Of a DNA stretch of 64,000 bases, positions 1-15,030 are shown in pieces. The notes under the pieces were generated by a model, which saw only the letters and a program-made list of their open reading frames with translations, was not told the origin of the DNA and made no database searches. The DNA lies in the NCBI GenBank assembly GCA_029783825.1, contig JAREIK010011474.1, positions 1 to 64,000 on the forward strand. The letters are read 5' to 3'. The stretch is from Sapria himalayana. Taxonomy: Eukaryota > Streptophyta > Magnoliopsida > Malpighiales > Rafflesiaceae. Numbering within the stretch: the first letter of the stretch is position 1; every line of letters begins with the position of its first letter. Made by a program: the position numbers and the translations under genes.

Positions 1-3000
1 AAGTGCGATAAATATAATTTAATTAATTTATTTTTAATAAAAAAAATATACGGTTCTAAAAGAAGTAAAAATTTAAAAATTAAAAATTATTATCCAGTAA
101 TATATTTTACTTTAATTTTGAATTAATTTGGATTTTATAAATATTTTTTAATTAAATCTATCTTTTATTATAGTTTATTAATTTAATTTTTGATATATTA
201 TATTGTGTATCAATAAAATTATTTATATTGAATTTATATGATATATAATTATTAATATTATATAACTAAATATTATATTCACATTTCAAAAAATTGTAAA
301 TATTATTATATTTTCAAAGGTTATAACCTATGAAAATGTTAACAAATTATAGAAATTTTTTTTGTTATTTTATTTTTTATATAAAACCTATAAACCACTA
401 AAAGCCTAAAAACATAAATCGCTAAACTTCTAACTACAAAACATCTAAATACTTAAACTATTAAACTGGCATACATTAATAATAAATCTTAAATCTTAAT
501 TTAATTGTTATTCAGTATAATTTAAATTTTTATTTTATTTATTTATCAGTTTATTTTTATAGAAATATTAATTACAAAATAAGTTATTAGTTAGATGGAT
601 CTAATTTAAATTAAACCGGTATCCCTAAATAATAAATAATAAATCTCATTTTATTTTTCATTATAATTTTAAATATTCATTTTAATTATTTATTTATTCA
701 TTTTTATATTTAAATTATTAATTACCAACTAATAACATTATGTTGTAGACAATATAATTTATATAAATTATTTTTAATCAAAATAATATAGATAAAATTT
801 GTTAAAATAAAAAAAAATTTAAAACAAAAAATTTTATATTGTAATATATTTTGCTTGCTTTTGAATTTATTTTAGGTTTTTGTAATATATTTTAATTGAT
901 ATCTATCTTATTAATAATTGATTATGTAATTCGAGGAGGACATATATTTTTTAAATAATTTATTATAAAAATAAAATATAAGCTTATAAAAAGATGGAAA
1001 ATTTTAAAAATTAAATATTATTATTTAGTAATATATTTGATTTGATTTTGAATCATTTTGTGTTATGTAAAATATTTTAATTAATATTTATATTATTAAT
1101 AATAGGTTATTAATTTAAATTTTGATCATTATTATAATATCTATCATTAAAGTATTTATATTGAATTTATAAGATATAGAATTAGTAAGATTAATATAAT
1201 TATACATTGTATTCACATTTCAAAAAATTTTAAAAATTATTTTATTTTCTGAGTTATAACATCTGAAAATCATAAAAAATCAAAAAAAGAATTTTAAATT
1301 TTTATTATATAAATAAAACCTATAAAAAACTAGATGCCAAAAAACATAAATTTCTAAACTCCTTAACGACAAAACTCTTCAAGTAATCAAACCATTAAAC
1401 CGGTGTACCATATATAATAAATCATAAATCTCATTTTAATTTGTTTTCATTATAATTTTAAATATTCATTTTAATTATTTAGTAGTTTATTTTTTATAGA
1501 AATATCAATCACAAAATAAATAATGAGTGAGACAAATATAATTTTAATAATTAATTTTTAATTAAAAAAATAAGCTTATATAAATAAGTAAAAATTTAAA
1601 AAAAAAATATTATTTAGTAATATATTTTACTTTGATTTTGAATCATTATATATAGGTTTCGCAATTATATTTTAATTGCGATCAATCTTATTAATAATAG
1701 TTTATTAATTTATTATTTGATCATTTTTATTATATCGAACAATAAAATAACTTATATTCAATTAAAATATATTATAATTATTAAGTTATTATAACTAAAT
1801 TATATATTTACATTAGAAAAAAATTTAAAACTTATTATATTTTCCAAGGTTATAACATTCAAAAATGATAACAAATCACAAAAATAATTTTTTATTTTTT
1901 TATTATTTATATAAAACTTATAAACCACTAAATGCCAAACATTTAAATCTCTAGACTCCTAAACCCCAAAATGCCCTAAATACTTAAACCATTAAACCTA
2001 TATAACCTAAATAATTAATAATAAATCTCATTTTTATTTGTATTAATTATAATTTTAAATATTCATTTTAATTATTATTTAGTTTATTTTTATAGAAATA
2101 TTAATTACAAAATAAATAATGAGTAGATAGATATAATTTAAATAATTTTTTTTTATGAAAATAAAATAAGTTTATAAAAATAAACAAAATTTCAAAATTT
2201 TAAAATTTTATTTAGTAATATAATTTACATTGATTTGAATTATTTTGAGTTCTGCAAATATATTTTAATTAATATCTATCTTATTAATAATAGTTTATTA
2301 ATTTATTTTTTGATCATTATTATAATATATATTATTACATTTTTTTATATTGAATCTACAACAAATATAATTATTAAGATTATTATAACTAAGTACGAAA
2401 ATTCATAAAAATAATTTTTTTGTTATTTCATTGATTAAATAAAACCTATAAACACCTAAATGTGTAAACATATAAATCATTAAACTAATTAAGCCCAAAA
2501 CCGCAAAAAATTTAAACAATTAAATAGTTATACCCTAAATAATAAATCATAAATCTCATTTTTATTAATATTCATTATAATTTTAAATATACATTTTAAT
2601 TATTTATTAGTTTAATTTTATAGAAATATAACTTAAAAAATAAATTATTTGTGAGACAAATATAATTTAAATATTTTTTTTTTCATCACAAAATATATAG
2701 GCTTATAAATTGATAAAAAAATTTAAAAATTTAAAATTAATATTGAGTAAAATATTTCACTTTGATTTTGAGTCATTTTAGGATTTGCAAAAATATTTTA
2801 AACAATATATATCTTATTAATAATAGGTTATTACTTTTTTATGATCATTATTATAAAAAATATCAATAAAATAGTTAATATGGAATTTATATGATATATA
2901 ATTATTATGATTATTATAACTTCATATTGTATATAAAAAAATTTAAAAATTATTATATTTTTAAATGTTATAACCTTCAAAAATGAGAAAAAATAACAAA

Positions 3001-3339
3001 GATAAATTTTTTGTGATTTTATTTTTTATATAAAACCTATAAACCACTAAATGACTAAATACTAAAATGACTAAACTCCAAAACCCCGAAGCCCATAAAT
3101 ACTTAAAACATTAAATTAGTATAGTCTAAATAATAAATCATAAATCTCAGTTTTATTAGTATTCATTATAATTTTAAATATTCATTTTTATTATTTATTA
3201 GTTTATATTTATAGAAATATTAATTTCAAAATAAATTATTTGTGCGGCATGTATAATTTAAAAAATTTATTTTTCATCAAAAAAATGCTCATAAAAAGAG
3301 GCAAAATTTTAAAAACAAAAAATTATTTAGGGTATAATT
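1..3339 (-). repeat. A+T-rich satellite array, B orientation (5 to 6 monomers)
   Basis: Tandem monomers read on the minus strand: the telomere-like block appears as its complement (TAAACCAC, TAAATGCC and similar octamers) after a run like AAAACCTATAAA. Palindrome cores lie near 319, 1,252, 1,849 and 2,966. The one expected near 2,400 is deleted, and a truncated monomer sits around 770-1,000. The variant near 2,450, with 'AAATGTGTAAACATATAAATC' type spacing (called M here), recurs in B orientation near 36,080 and 52,470, so about 2,200-3,339 matches 35,830-36,960 and 52,180-53,330. No gene is seen. Confidence 0.9.
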
Positions 3340-3348
3340 ATTTAATTA
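3330..3348. other. Satellite orientation switch, B to A
   Basis: To the left the text is B-type (…GCTCATAAAAAGAGGC, an A-rich run, ATTATTTAG). To the right it is A-type (ATTATTTAGGGTATA… then the G-rich octamer block). The words ATTATTTAG(T) in B and ATTATTTAGGG in A share about nine bases, so the fusion point lies in a microhomology. The same M monomer variant lies on both sides (about 2,211-2,580 in B and 3,340-3,740 in A), making a local inverted repeat with a centre near 2,970. Confidence 0.75.
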
Positions 3349-5828
3349 TTTAAGTTTTTTGTGTTTTGGGGTTATGGAGTTTATTGATTTATATGTTTAC
3401 ACATTTTCGTGTTTATAGGTTTTATTAATGAAATAGGTTAAAAATATTATTTTTCATCAATGAAATAATAAAAAATTTATTTTTATGAATTTTAGTGATT
3501 TTCAAAGGTTATGACCTTTAAAAATATAATAATTTTTTAATAGTTCTAAAATATGAATACAATACTTAGTTATAATAATCTTAATAATTATATTTGTTGT
3601 TGATTCAATATAAAAAATGTATTAATATATATTATAAAAGTGATCCAAAAATAAATTAATAACCTATTATTAATAAGATAGATATTAATTAAAATATATT
3701 TGCAGAACCCAAAATAATTCAAAATCAAAGTAAATTATATTACTAAATAAAAATTTATTTATTTAAATTATATCTCTCACTCATTATTTATTTTGTAATT
3801 AATATTTATATAAAAATAAACAAAAAAATAAATCAAATGAATATTTAAAATTATAATGAATACAAATAAAAATGAGATTTATTATTTATTATTTAGGTTA
3901 TATAGGTTTAATGGTTTAAGATTTTAGGGGGTTTTGGGGTTTAGGAGTCTAGAGATTTAAATGTTTAGGCATTTAGTGGTTTATAAGTTTTATTTAAATA
4001 ATAAAATAATAAAAATTTTTTTTTGTGATTTTTATCAATTTTGAATGTTATAACCTTTGAAAATATAATAATTTTTAAATTCTTTTCAAATGTAAATATA
4101 ATATTTAGTTATAATAACTTAATAATTAAAGACATTTTAATTGAATATAAGTAATTTTATTGTTCAATATTATAAAAATGATCAATTAATAAATTAATAA
4201 ACTATTATTAATAAGATCGATCTCAATTAAAATATAATTGTAAAATCTATATATAATGATTCAAAATCAAAGTAAAATAAATCACTAAATTATAATTTGT
4301 TTTTAAATTTTTACTTCTTTATATAAGCTTATTTTTTTTTGATTAAAAATAAATTATTAAAATTAAATTTGTCTCACTCATTATTTATTTTGTGATTGAT
4401 ATTTCTATAAAAAATAAAATAATAAATAATTAAAATGAATATTTAAAAATATAATGAATACAAATTAAAATGAGATTTCTGATTTATTATATGTGGTATA
4501 CCTGTTTAATGGCTTAATTATTTAGGATTTATATCGTTTAAAAGTTTAGCAATTTATGTTTTTAGGCATTTAGTCGTTTATAGGTTTTATTTATATAATA
4601 AAAATTTAAAATTATTTTTTTGATTTTTTCAAATTTTTAAAGGTTATAATCTTTGAAAATAAAATAATTTTTAAAATTTTTTGAAATGTGAATACAATGT
4701 ATAATTATATTAATCTTACTAATTATATATCATATAAATTCAATATAAATAATTTTAATGATAGAAATTATAATAATGATCAAAAATTAAATTATTATTC
4801 TATTATTAATAATATAAATATATATTAAAATCTATTTACATAACACAAAATGATTCAAAATCAAATAAAAATTTATTACTAAAGAATAATATTTAATTTT
4901 TAAAATTTGTCCTTCTTTTTATAAGCTTAAATATTTTTTGATAAAAAATAAAATATTTAAATAATATTTGTCTTTCTCGAAATATATTTTGTAATTATTT
5001 TTTTTAAATAATTAAACTATAAATAATTAAAATGAATATTTAAAATTATAATAAGTAGAAATAAAAATGAGATTTATTATTTATTAAGTAGTATATAGAT
5101 GTTAAAATGGTTATCTATTTAGGGGTTTCGGGGTATATGAGCTTACTAATTTAAGTAAGTAAGTATTTAATGGTCTATAGGTTTTATTTAAAAAATAAAA
5201 TAACTAAAAATTTATTTTTATTATTTTTTCTCATTTTTTAAGATTATCACCTTTGAAAATATAATAATTTTTAAATTTTTATAAAAATGAATACAATATT
5301 TATTTATAATAATCATAATAATTATATATCATATAAATTCAATATAAATAATTTTTTTGATAGATATTCTAATAATTATAAAAAATAAATTAAAATTCTA
5401 TTATGAAGAAGTTTGATATTACTTAAAATATAATATCAAAACCTAAAATGATTCAAAATCATAGCAAAATATATTACTAAATAATAATTATTTGTTTTTA
5501 AATTTTTATTCTTTTTATAAGCTTATCAATTTTTTGATTAAAAATAATTTTTATAAATTATATTCTTAACTCATAATTTATTTTATAATTAATACATATA
5601 AAAAATAAAAAAGTAAACAATCAAAATGAATTATTTAAATTATAATGAAAATAAATAAAAATAAAATTTATAAATTATTATTTAGTGTATACCGATTTAA
5701 AGGATTAACTATATAGAGGTATTGGGTTTTTATAGTTTAGTGATTTAAATGCTTAGGCATTTAGTGGTGTATAGGTTTTATTTAAACAATAGAATAATAA
5801 AGAAAAAATATATTTTTTATTCTTTCAC

Positions 5829-5856
5829 ATTTTCAAAGGTTATAACCTTTGAAAAT
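5829..5856. repeat. Monomer palindrome, perfect 28 bp example
   Basis: Perfect inverted repeat with no spacer: arm ATTTTCAAAGGTTA followed by its exact reverse complement. It occupies the fixed position of the monomer, directly before the ATAATAATTTTTAAA segment. Most monomers carry this dyad exactly or with one or two changes. Confidence 0.9.
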
Positions 5857-6159
5857 ATAATAATTTTAAAATTTTTTTCAAATGTGAATTCAATATTTAT
5901 TTATAATAATCATTATATTTATATATAATATAAATTCAATATAAACATTTTTATTGATAAATATTATAATAATAATGAAAAAATAACTTAATAATATATT
6001 ATTAAGTTGATAGATATCAATTAAAATATAATTACAAAACCTAAAATGATTCAGAAGCAAAGCAAAATATATTACTATATAATAATTTTTTATTTTGAAA
6101 ATTTTTTTTTTTAAAATCTTTTTCTATAATTTTTTGATGAAAAATAATTTACATAAATT

Positions 6160-6440
6160 ATATTTGTGTAACACATAAATTATTTTGTAATTAATATTTA
6201 TATAAAAATAAATAAATAAATAATTAAAATGAAGATTTAAAATTATAATTAAAAATGATGAGATTATTTATTTATTATTTAGGGTATTCCTGTCTAATTT
6301 AAATTAGATCTGTCATATTAATAATTTATTTTGTTATTACAATTTCTATAAAAATATACTGAAAATTAATTAAATTAAAAATTTAAAATTATACTGAATA
6401 AAAATTAAAATGATATTTATGATTTATTATTAATATATAC
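6160..6440 (+). repeat. Tandem ~147 bp duplication inside a long monomer (representative)
   Basis: The segment running from the ACTCATAATTTATTTTG-like word through TAAATAATTAAAATGAA to the GAGATTTATTATTTATTA word occurs twice in tandem. The two copies are joined through AATTTAAATTAGATCTGTC. This accounts for the extra ~140 bp of the 'long' monomers. The same structure is seen near 7,500-7,770, 13,915-14,190, 19,025-19,290, 23,830-24,090, 30,180-30,420, 32,390-32,650, 56,290-56,560 and 61,110-61,400 (A), and near 38,480-38,740, 43,520-43,780, 45,880-46,160 and 50,060-50,290 (B). Confidence 0.8.
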
Positions 6441-9400
6441 TAGTTTAATAGTTTAAGTATTTAGAGGTTTTGTCTTTTAGGAGTTTAGCGATTTAGGGTT
6501 TTATGCATTTAGTGGTTTATTGGTTTTATTTAATCAATAAAATAACAAAAAAAATTTGTAATTTTTTCTCATTTTCATAGGTTATAACCTTTGAAAATCT
6601 AATAATATTTAAAATTTTTTGAAATGTGAATATAATATTTAGTTATAATAATATTAATAATTATATATGATATAAATTCAATATAAATAATTTTATTGAT
6701 AGATATTATAATAATGTTTAAAAATTAAATTAATAAACTATTAATAATAAGATAGATATCAATTAAAAGATATTTACAAAACCCAAATTGATTCAAAATT
6801 ATAGTAAAATATATTACAGGATAATAATCTTTAATTTTTAAATTTTAACTTCTTTTATAAGCGTATATATATATTTTGATTAAAAATAAATTATTTTAAT
6901 TATATCTGTCGCACTCATAATTTATTTTATAATAAATATTTCGATAAAAATAAACTAATAAATAATTAAAATGAATATATAAACTATAATAAATAGAAAT
7001 TAAAATTAAATTTATTAATTATTATGTATTATATAGTAGTTTAATGGTTTATGTATTTAGGTATTATAGGGTGTGTTTACTGATTTAATTGTGTATGAAT
7101 TTAGTATTTTATAGGTTTTATTTAAAAAATAAAATAAAATAACATTTATTTTTATTATTTTTTGATATTTTCAAAGATTATAACCTTAAAAAATATAATA
7201 ATTTTAAAATTTTTTTCAAAAGTGAATTCAATATTTAGTTATAATAATCAATATATTTAAATATCATATTTTAACATGAACAATTTTAGTGATAAATATT
7301 TTAATAATGATCAAAAAATAAATTAATAATCAATTATTAATAAGATAGATATCAATTAAAATATAATTACAAAACATACAATGATTCATAAGCAAAGCAA
7401 ATTATATTACTATATAATAGTTTTTTGTTTTGAATTTTTTTTATTTAAAAAAGTTTATCTATATTTTTTTGATTAAAAATAATTTACATGAATTATATTT
7501 GTCTAACTCATAATTTATTTTTTAATTAATATTTATATAAAAATAAATAATGAATAATTAAAATGAATATTAAAAATTATAATGAAAAAAAAATGGGATT
7601 TATTATTTTTTATTTAGGGTATACCAGTTTAATTTACGTTATATTTGTCTCACTAATAATTTATTTAGTAATTAATATTTTTATAAATAAAACAGATAAA
7701 TAATTAAAATAAAAATTCAAAAATATACTGAATAAAAATAAAAATGAGATTTATGATTTATTATTAATTGATACCCGTTTAATGGTTTAAGTATTTTGAT
7801 ATTTTGTCATTTAGGAGTTTAGTGATTTATGTTTTTAGGCATTTAGTGATTTATAGGTTTTATTTAAATAATAAAATAACAAACAAAAATTGTAATTTTT
7901 TGTAATTTTCAAATGTTATAACCTTTGAAAATTTAATAATATTTAAAATTTTTAGAAATTTGAATACAATATTTATTTATAATAATTTTAATAATTCTAT
8001 ATCATATAAAATAAATATAAACAATTTTATTGATATATATTATAATAATGAACAAAAATTTAATTAATATACTATTTATAATAAGATAGATATTAATTAA
8101 AAATATTTACAAAACCCAAATTGATTCAAAATTAAACTAAAATATATTAGTTGATAATAATTTTTAATTTTTACTAATACTTCTTTTAAAAGCGTATATA
8201 TATTTTTTTACTAAAAATAAATTATTTAAATTATATGTGTCGCACTCATTATTTATTTTGTAATAAAAATTTCTATAAAAATAAACTAATAAATAATAAA
8301 AATGAATATTTAAAATAATAATAAATTGAAATAAAAATTCAATTTACTAATTATTAAGTAGTATATAGCGGTTTAATGGTTTATGTATTTATACTTTACG
8401 AGGTTTAGGAGTTTACTAATATAACTATGTAAGCATTTAGTGGTTTATAGGTTTTATTTAAAAAAATAACATAAAATTTATTTTTATTATTTTTTCATAT
8501 TTACAAAGTTTATAACCTTTGGAAATATAATAATTTTAAAATTTTTTTCAAAAGTGAATTCAATATTTAGTTATAATAATCATTATATTTATATATCATA
8601 TAAATTCAATATAAATAATTTTATTGATAAATATTCTAATAATGATCAAAAAATAAATTAATAAATAATTATTAATATGATAGATATCAATTAAAATATA
8701 ATTACAAAATCTAAAATGATTCAGAAGGAGAGCAAAATATATTACTATATAATAAATTTTAGTTTTAAAATTTGTTATTTTTTTATGAGTTTATCTATAT
8801 TTTTCGATGAAAAATAATTTATATAAATTATATTTGTCTAACTCATAATTTATTTTGTAATTAATATTTATATAAAAATAAACAAATAAATAATTAAAAT
8901 GAATATTTAAAATTATAATCAAAAAAATAATATTGAGATTTATTATTTATAATTTAGGATTACCGGTTTAAAATAATAATTATTTATTATTTATGGTTTT
9001 AGAGATATAGGAGTTATTAATTTAAGTGTTTAGGCATTTATGGGTTTATAGGTTTTATTTTTTCATCTTTGAAAATATAATAATTTTAAAATTCTTTTCA
9101 AAAGTGAATTCATTTTTTAATTATAATAATCATTATATTTAAATATCAATTTAAATATAATTACAAAACCAATAATGATTCAGAAGCCAAGCAAATTATA
9201 TTATTATATAATAATTTTTTGTTTTTAATTTTTTTTAACAAGTTTATCTTTTTTTTTTGATGAAAAATAATTTATATAAATTATAGTTGTCTAACTCATA
9301 ATTTATTTTGTAATTAATATTTATATAAAAATAAACAAATAAATAATTAAAATGAATATTTATAATTATAAAAAAAAATAAAAATGGATTTATTGTTTAT

Positions 9401-12400
9401 AATTTAGGATATATCTGATTACAAAAATTATCTATTTAGGGTTTTCTAGATTTAGAAGTTATTCATTTAAGTATTTTGGCAATTAGTGGTATATAGGTTT
9501 TATTTAAACAATGAAATAACAAATAAATAGTCTTTGATATTTTTTCAAATTTTCAAAGATTATAACTTTGAAAATATAATAATTTTAAAATTTTTTAAAA
9601 ATGTGAATACAATATTTAGTAATAATTATTATTATAACAAAATATAATATAAACTAAATATAAATAATTTTATTGATAAATATTATATCAATTATCAAAA
9701 AATAAATTAATAAACTATTATTAATATGATAGATATAAATTAAAATTTAATTACAAAAACTAAAATGATTAAAATCAAAGTAAATTTATTACTAAATAAT
9801 AATTTTTGTTTTTTAGTGTTTGCCTCATTTTATAAGATTATATATTTTTTTGATAAAAAATAAATTATTTAAATTATATTTGTATAACTCATAATTTATT
9901 TTGTAATTAATATTTCAATAAATTATTTAAATTATATTTAAGGTTTACGAGTTTAAAGGTTTAAGTATTTAGGTACTTTGAGGCTTAAGAGTTTAGAGAT
10001 TTATGTGTTTAAGTATTTAAATGTTTATCAGTTTTATTTAAACAATAATAATACAAAAAAATTATTTTTGTTATTTTTTCTCAATTTGAAAGTTATAACC
10101 TTTGAAAATATAACAATTTTTAATTTTTTTTAAATGTGAATACTATATTTACTTATGATAATAATAAAAATTATATATCATATAAATTCAATATAAACAA
10201 ATATATTGATAGATATTATAATAATAATAATAAAAAATTAATTAATAAACTATTATAAATAAGATAGATATTTTTTAAAATATATTTGCAGAACCTAAAT
10301 TTATTCAAAATCAAAGTAAAATAAATTACTAAATAATAATATTTTTGATGTTTTGCTTCTTTTTATAAGTTTATATTTTTTGTTCTTAAAAGTATATTAT
10401 TTAAATTATATTTTTCTTCCTCATAATATATTTTGTAATTTTTAATTCTATAAAAATAAACTAATAAATAATTAAAATGAATATTTAAATTTATAATGAA
10501 TACAAATAAAAGTGAGATTTATTATTTATTATTCAGGATATACAGTTTTAATTGTTTAGGTATTTAGGTATTTTGAGGTGTAGTGATTTAAGTGTTTATG
10601 CATTTAGTGATTTATAGTTTTTATTTAATGAATTAAAAAACAAAAAATTAAATTTTTTGTTTTTTTTTAATTTTTGAAGGTTATAACCTTTGAAAATATA
10701 ATAATTTTTAATTTTTTTTAAATGTGAGTATAATATCTAGTTATAAAAATCTTAATAATTATATATTATGTAAACTCAATATAAATATTTTTATTAATAG
10801 ATATTATAATAATGATCAATAAATAATTAATAAACTATTTATAAATAGAATGATATAAATTAAAATATAAATGCAAAATCTAAAATGATATAAAATCAAA
10901 ATAACATATTTTAATAAATAATAAATTTTTATTTTTAAAATTGTGGCTATATTTATAACCTAATATTTTTTTTGATGAAATATAAATTATTTAAATTATA
11001 TTTGTCTCACTAATAATTTATTTTGTAATTAATATTTCTATAAAAATAAACTGATTAATAATTAAAATAAAAATTTAAAATTATACTGAATAAATATTAA
11101 AATGAGATTTATGAATTATTATTAATGTTTACCAGTTTAATGGTTTAAGTATTTAGAGGTTTTATCATTTTGGAGTTTAGCGATTTATATTTTTAGGAAT
11201 TTAGTGGTTTAAGGTTTTATTTAAACAATGAAATAACAAAAAAAATATTTTTGTTTTTTTTTCACATTTTCAAATGTTATAACCTTTGAAAATATAATAA
11301 TTTTAAATTTTTTTGAAAATGTGAATACAATATTTAGTAATAATAATCAATTTAATTATATATAATATAAGCTAAATATAAACAATTTTATAGATAGATA
11401 TGATATCAATTATCAAAAATTAAATTAATATGTTATTATTAATATGATAGATATAAATTAAAATATAATTAAAAAACCTAAAATGATTCAAAAACAATTT
11501 AAAATTTATTACTAAATAATAATTTTTGTTTTTTAGTTTTTACTTCTTTTTAAAAGCTTGTATATTTTTTTGATGAAAAATAAATTATTTAAATTATATT
11601 TGTATCACTCATTTTTTATTTTGTAATTAATTTTTCAATATATTATTTAAATTATATTTAAGGTTTACGAGTTTAAAGGTTTACGTATTTAGGGGCTTTA
11701 GGGTTTAGGAGTTTAGAGATTTATGTCTTTAGGCATTTAATGGTTTATAAGTTTTATTTAAACAATGATATAAATAAAAATTTATTTTTATTATTTTTTA
11801 TCATTTTTGAAGGTTATAACCTTTGAAAATATAACAATTTTTAAAATTATTTTATATGTGAATACTATATTTAGTTATGATAATCTTAATAATTATATAT
11901 CATGTAAATTCAATATAAACAATTATATTGATAGATATTATATTAATGATCAAAAAATAAATTAAAAAACTATTATTAATAAGAAATATGTTATTTAAAA
12001 TATATGAGCAAAATGTAAATTTATTCAAAATCAAAATAAAATATATTACTAAATAATAATTTATTTGATGTTTTGCTTCTTTTAATAAGGTTATAGTTTT
12101 TTTATTAAAAGTTAATTATTTAAATTATATTTGTCTCTCTCATAATTTATTTTTAATTTATAATTCAATAAAAATAAACTAATAAATAATTAAAATGAAT
12201 ATTTAAAACTATAATGAATACAAATTAAATAGATATTTATTATTTTTTATTCAGGATATACTAGTTTAATGGATTAAGTATTTAGGTATTTTGGAGTTTA
12301 ATGATTTAAGTGTTTAGGCCTTTAGTGATTTATAGTTTTTATTTAAAGAATTAAAAAATAAAAAATTTAATTTTTTGATTTTTTTTAATTTTTGAATGTT

Positions 12401-13576
12401 ATAACCTTTGAAATTATAATAATTTTTAATTTTATTTAAATGTGAATATAATATTCAGTAATAATAATCTTAATAATTATATATAATGTAAACTCAATAT
12501 AAATAATTTTATTAATAGATATTATAATAATGATCAATAAAAAATTAATAAATTATTATTAATAAGAATTATATAAATTAAAATATAATCGCAAAATCAA
12601 AAATGATTCAAAATAAAAATAAAATATATTACTAAATAAAAAATTTTTGTTTTTAAAATTTTGCCTCTTTTTATAAGGATATATATTTTTTTTGATAAAA
12701 AATAAATTATTTAAATTAGATCTGTTGCACTAATAATTTATTTTGTAATTAATATTGCTATAAAAATAAACTGAAAAATAATTAATATAAAAATTTAAAA
12801 TTATACTTAATAAAAATTAAATTGAGATTGATGATTTTTTATTAATGTACACCTGTTTAATGATTTAAGTATTTAGAGGTTTTGTCGTTTAGGAATTTAG
12901 CAATTTATGTTTTTAGGCATTTAGTGGTTTATTGGTTTTATTTAAATAATAAAATAACAAAAAAAAATTATAATTTTTTCTCATTTTCATAGGTTATAAC
13001 CTTTGAAAATATAATAATATTTAAATTTTTTTGAAATGTGAAAACAATAATTAGTTATAATAATATTAATAATTATATATCATATAAATTCAATATAAAC
13101 AATTTTATTGATAGATAATATAATAATGATCAAATTTAAGTTAATAAACTATTAATAAAAAGATTAATATTAATTAAAAAATATTTACAAACCCAAAATT
13201 GATTCAAAATTAAAGTAAAATATATTACTGGATAATAATTTTTAATTTTTATATTTTTACTTCTTTTATAAGCATATATTTTTTTTGAAAAAAAATAAAT
13301 TAATTAAAATATATATGTCGCTCTCATAATTTAATTTGTAATAAATATTTCTATAAAAATAAACTAATAAATAAATAAAATGAATATTTAAAATTATAAT
13401 AAATAGAAATAAAAATTTGATTTATTAATTATTAAGTAGTATATAGCGGTTTAATGGTTTATTTATTTAGGCATTATGATGTTTAAACATTTCCTGATTT
13501 AACGGTGTATTCATTTTGTGGTATATAGGTTTTATTAAAAAAATAAAATAATTAAAAATTTATTTTTATTATTTTA

Positions 13577-13612
13577 TTATATTTTCAAAGGTTATAACCT
13601 TTGAAAATATAA
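13577..13612. repeat. Monomer palindrome, perfect 36 bp example (longest seen)
   Basis: Eighteen consecutive complementary pairs around the centre between 13,594 and 13,595: arm TTATATTTTCAAAGGTTA followed directly by its reverse complement. The arms have no loop, so the DNA could extrude as a cruciform or a transcript could form a perfect hairpin. Neighbouring monomers have shorter perfect arms (12-16 pairs). Confidence 0.92.
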
Positions 13613-14844
13613 GAATTTTTAAATTTTTTTTAAATGTGAATACAATATTTAGTTATAATAATCATTATATTTATATATCATATAAATTCAATATAAACAA
13701 TTTTATTGATAAATATTCTAATAATGATCAAAAAATAAATTAATAACCTATTATTAATACCATAGATATCAATTAAAATATAATTACAAAACCTAAAATG
13801 ATTCAGAAGAAAAGCAAAATATATTACTATATAATAAATTTTTGTTTTGAAATTTTTTTTTCTTTTAAAATGTTTATCAAAAATTTTTTGATAAAAAATA
13901 ATTTATATAAATTATATTTGTCTAACTTAATTTATTTTGTAATTAATAATTATATATATATAAACAAATAAATAATTAAAATGAATATTTAAAATTATAA
14001 TGAAAAAAATGAGATTTATTATTTATTATTTAGGGATACAGGTTTAATTTTAATTAGATCTGCATCACTAATAATTTATATTGTAATTAATATTTTTATA
14101 AAATAAATTGATAAATAATTAAAATAAAAATTTAAAATTATACTAAATAAAAATTAAAATTAGATTTATGATTTATTATTAATGTATACCAGTTTAATGA
14201 TTTAAGTATTTAGAGGTTTTGTCGTTTGGAGTTTAGCGATTTATGTTTTTAGGCTTTTAGTGGTTTATTGGTTTTATTTAAAAAAATAAAATAACAAAAA
14301 AAATTTCTATAATTTTTTATCATTTTCATAGGTTATAACATTTGAAAATATAATAATATTTAAAATTTTTTAAAATTTTAATACAATATTTTGTTATAAT
14401 AATATTAATAATTATATATCATATAAATTTAATATAAATAATTTTATTGATAGATATTATAATAATGATCAAAATTTAAATTTATAAACTATTAATATTA
14501 AGATAGATATTAATTAAAAAATATTTACAAGACCCAAATTGATTCAAAATTAAAGTAACTTATATTACTTGATAATAATTTTTAAATTTATACTTCTTTT
14601 ATAAGCTTATATTTTTATTAGATAAATAATATATTATTTAAATTATATTTCTCCCACTCATAATTTATTTTGTAATATAAATTTCTAAATAAATACACTA
14701 ATAAATAATTAAAATGAATATTAAAAAATATAATAAATAGCAATAAAAAATAGATTTATTAATTATTAAGTAGTATTTAGCAGTTTAATGGTTTATGTAT
14801 TTAGGCATTATGGGATTTAAGAGTTTACTGATTTAACTTTATAT

Positions 14845-14852
14845 GCATTTAG
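14845..14852 (+). repeat. Probable target site of hAT copy 1 (single surviving copy)
   Basis: GCATTTAG directly precedes the terminal inverted repeat. It is the satellite octamer normally followed by TGGTTTATAGG. The matching site in copy 2 is duplicated as CTAAATTC/CTAAATAC (minus strand GAATTTAG/GTATTTAG). The second copy at this locus was lost with the 3' end of the element. Confidence 0.7.
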
Positions 14853-14870
14853 TAGGGCTGCTCACGGGAC
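14853..14870 (+). repeat. hAT copy 1 terminal inverted repeat (5' end)
   Basis: TAGGGCTGCTCACGGGAC matches the copy 2 ends (TAGGGGTGCTCATGGGAC and CATGGGTGCTCATGGGAC) with two to four changes. It is followed by ACTCAGAGAT, also found at the corresponding end of copy 2. The partner repeat is missing. Confidence 0.85.
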
Positions 14871-15030
14871 TCAGAGATTCGTGACCCAACTCGAAGTCTT
14901 GTCCCGAAAGAATCGGGACTGAGAAATATCTATTGACTTTGACTTTTCTCGGCCCATTTTCTCACGTATTTTTTCTTTAGGGATGGTTTCAGATCTTAAG
15001 CAATATCCATCCCGAGAACCATCCCGACAT
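14863..15030. promoter_or_regulatory. hAT copy 1 subterminal GGGAC-motif zone
   Basis: Short words of the type CGGGAC, GTCCCG, ATCCCG and TCGGGAC recur on both strands near 14,865, 14,900, 14,915, 15,008 and 15,022. In known hAT elements such as Ac, clustered short subterminal motifs bind transposase; that these do so is inference. The same words cluster at both ends of copy 2. Confidence 0.5.

Larger units (their letters stand above)
3340..14852 (+). repeat. A+T-rich satellite array, A orientation, upstream of hAT copy 1
   Basis: About nineteen monomers. The palindrome core (GGTTATAACC or a close variant) occurs near 3,507, 4,046, 4,642, 5,242, 5,838, 6,580, 7,186, 7,914, 8,510, 9,068 (half lost), 9,570, 10,093, 10,680, 11,275, 11,815, 12,398, 12,992, 13,589 and 14,331. 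Spacing is mostly 520-606 bp, with 'long' spacings of about 730-745 bp before 6,580, 7,914 and 14,331. The monomer variants from 3,507 onward occur in the same order as those from 21,168 and 58,411. No gene is seen; small ORFs here are repeat by-products. Confidence 0.92.

Noticed and set aside
12880..12930. Words such as ATTTATGTTTT that fit the yeast ARS core consensus
   Set aside because: Expected by chance in DNA this A/T-rich. The consensus does not apply to plants.
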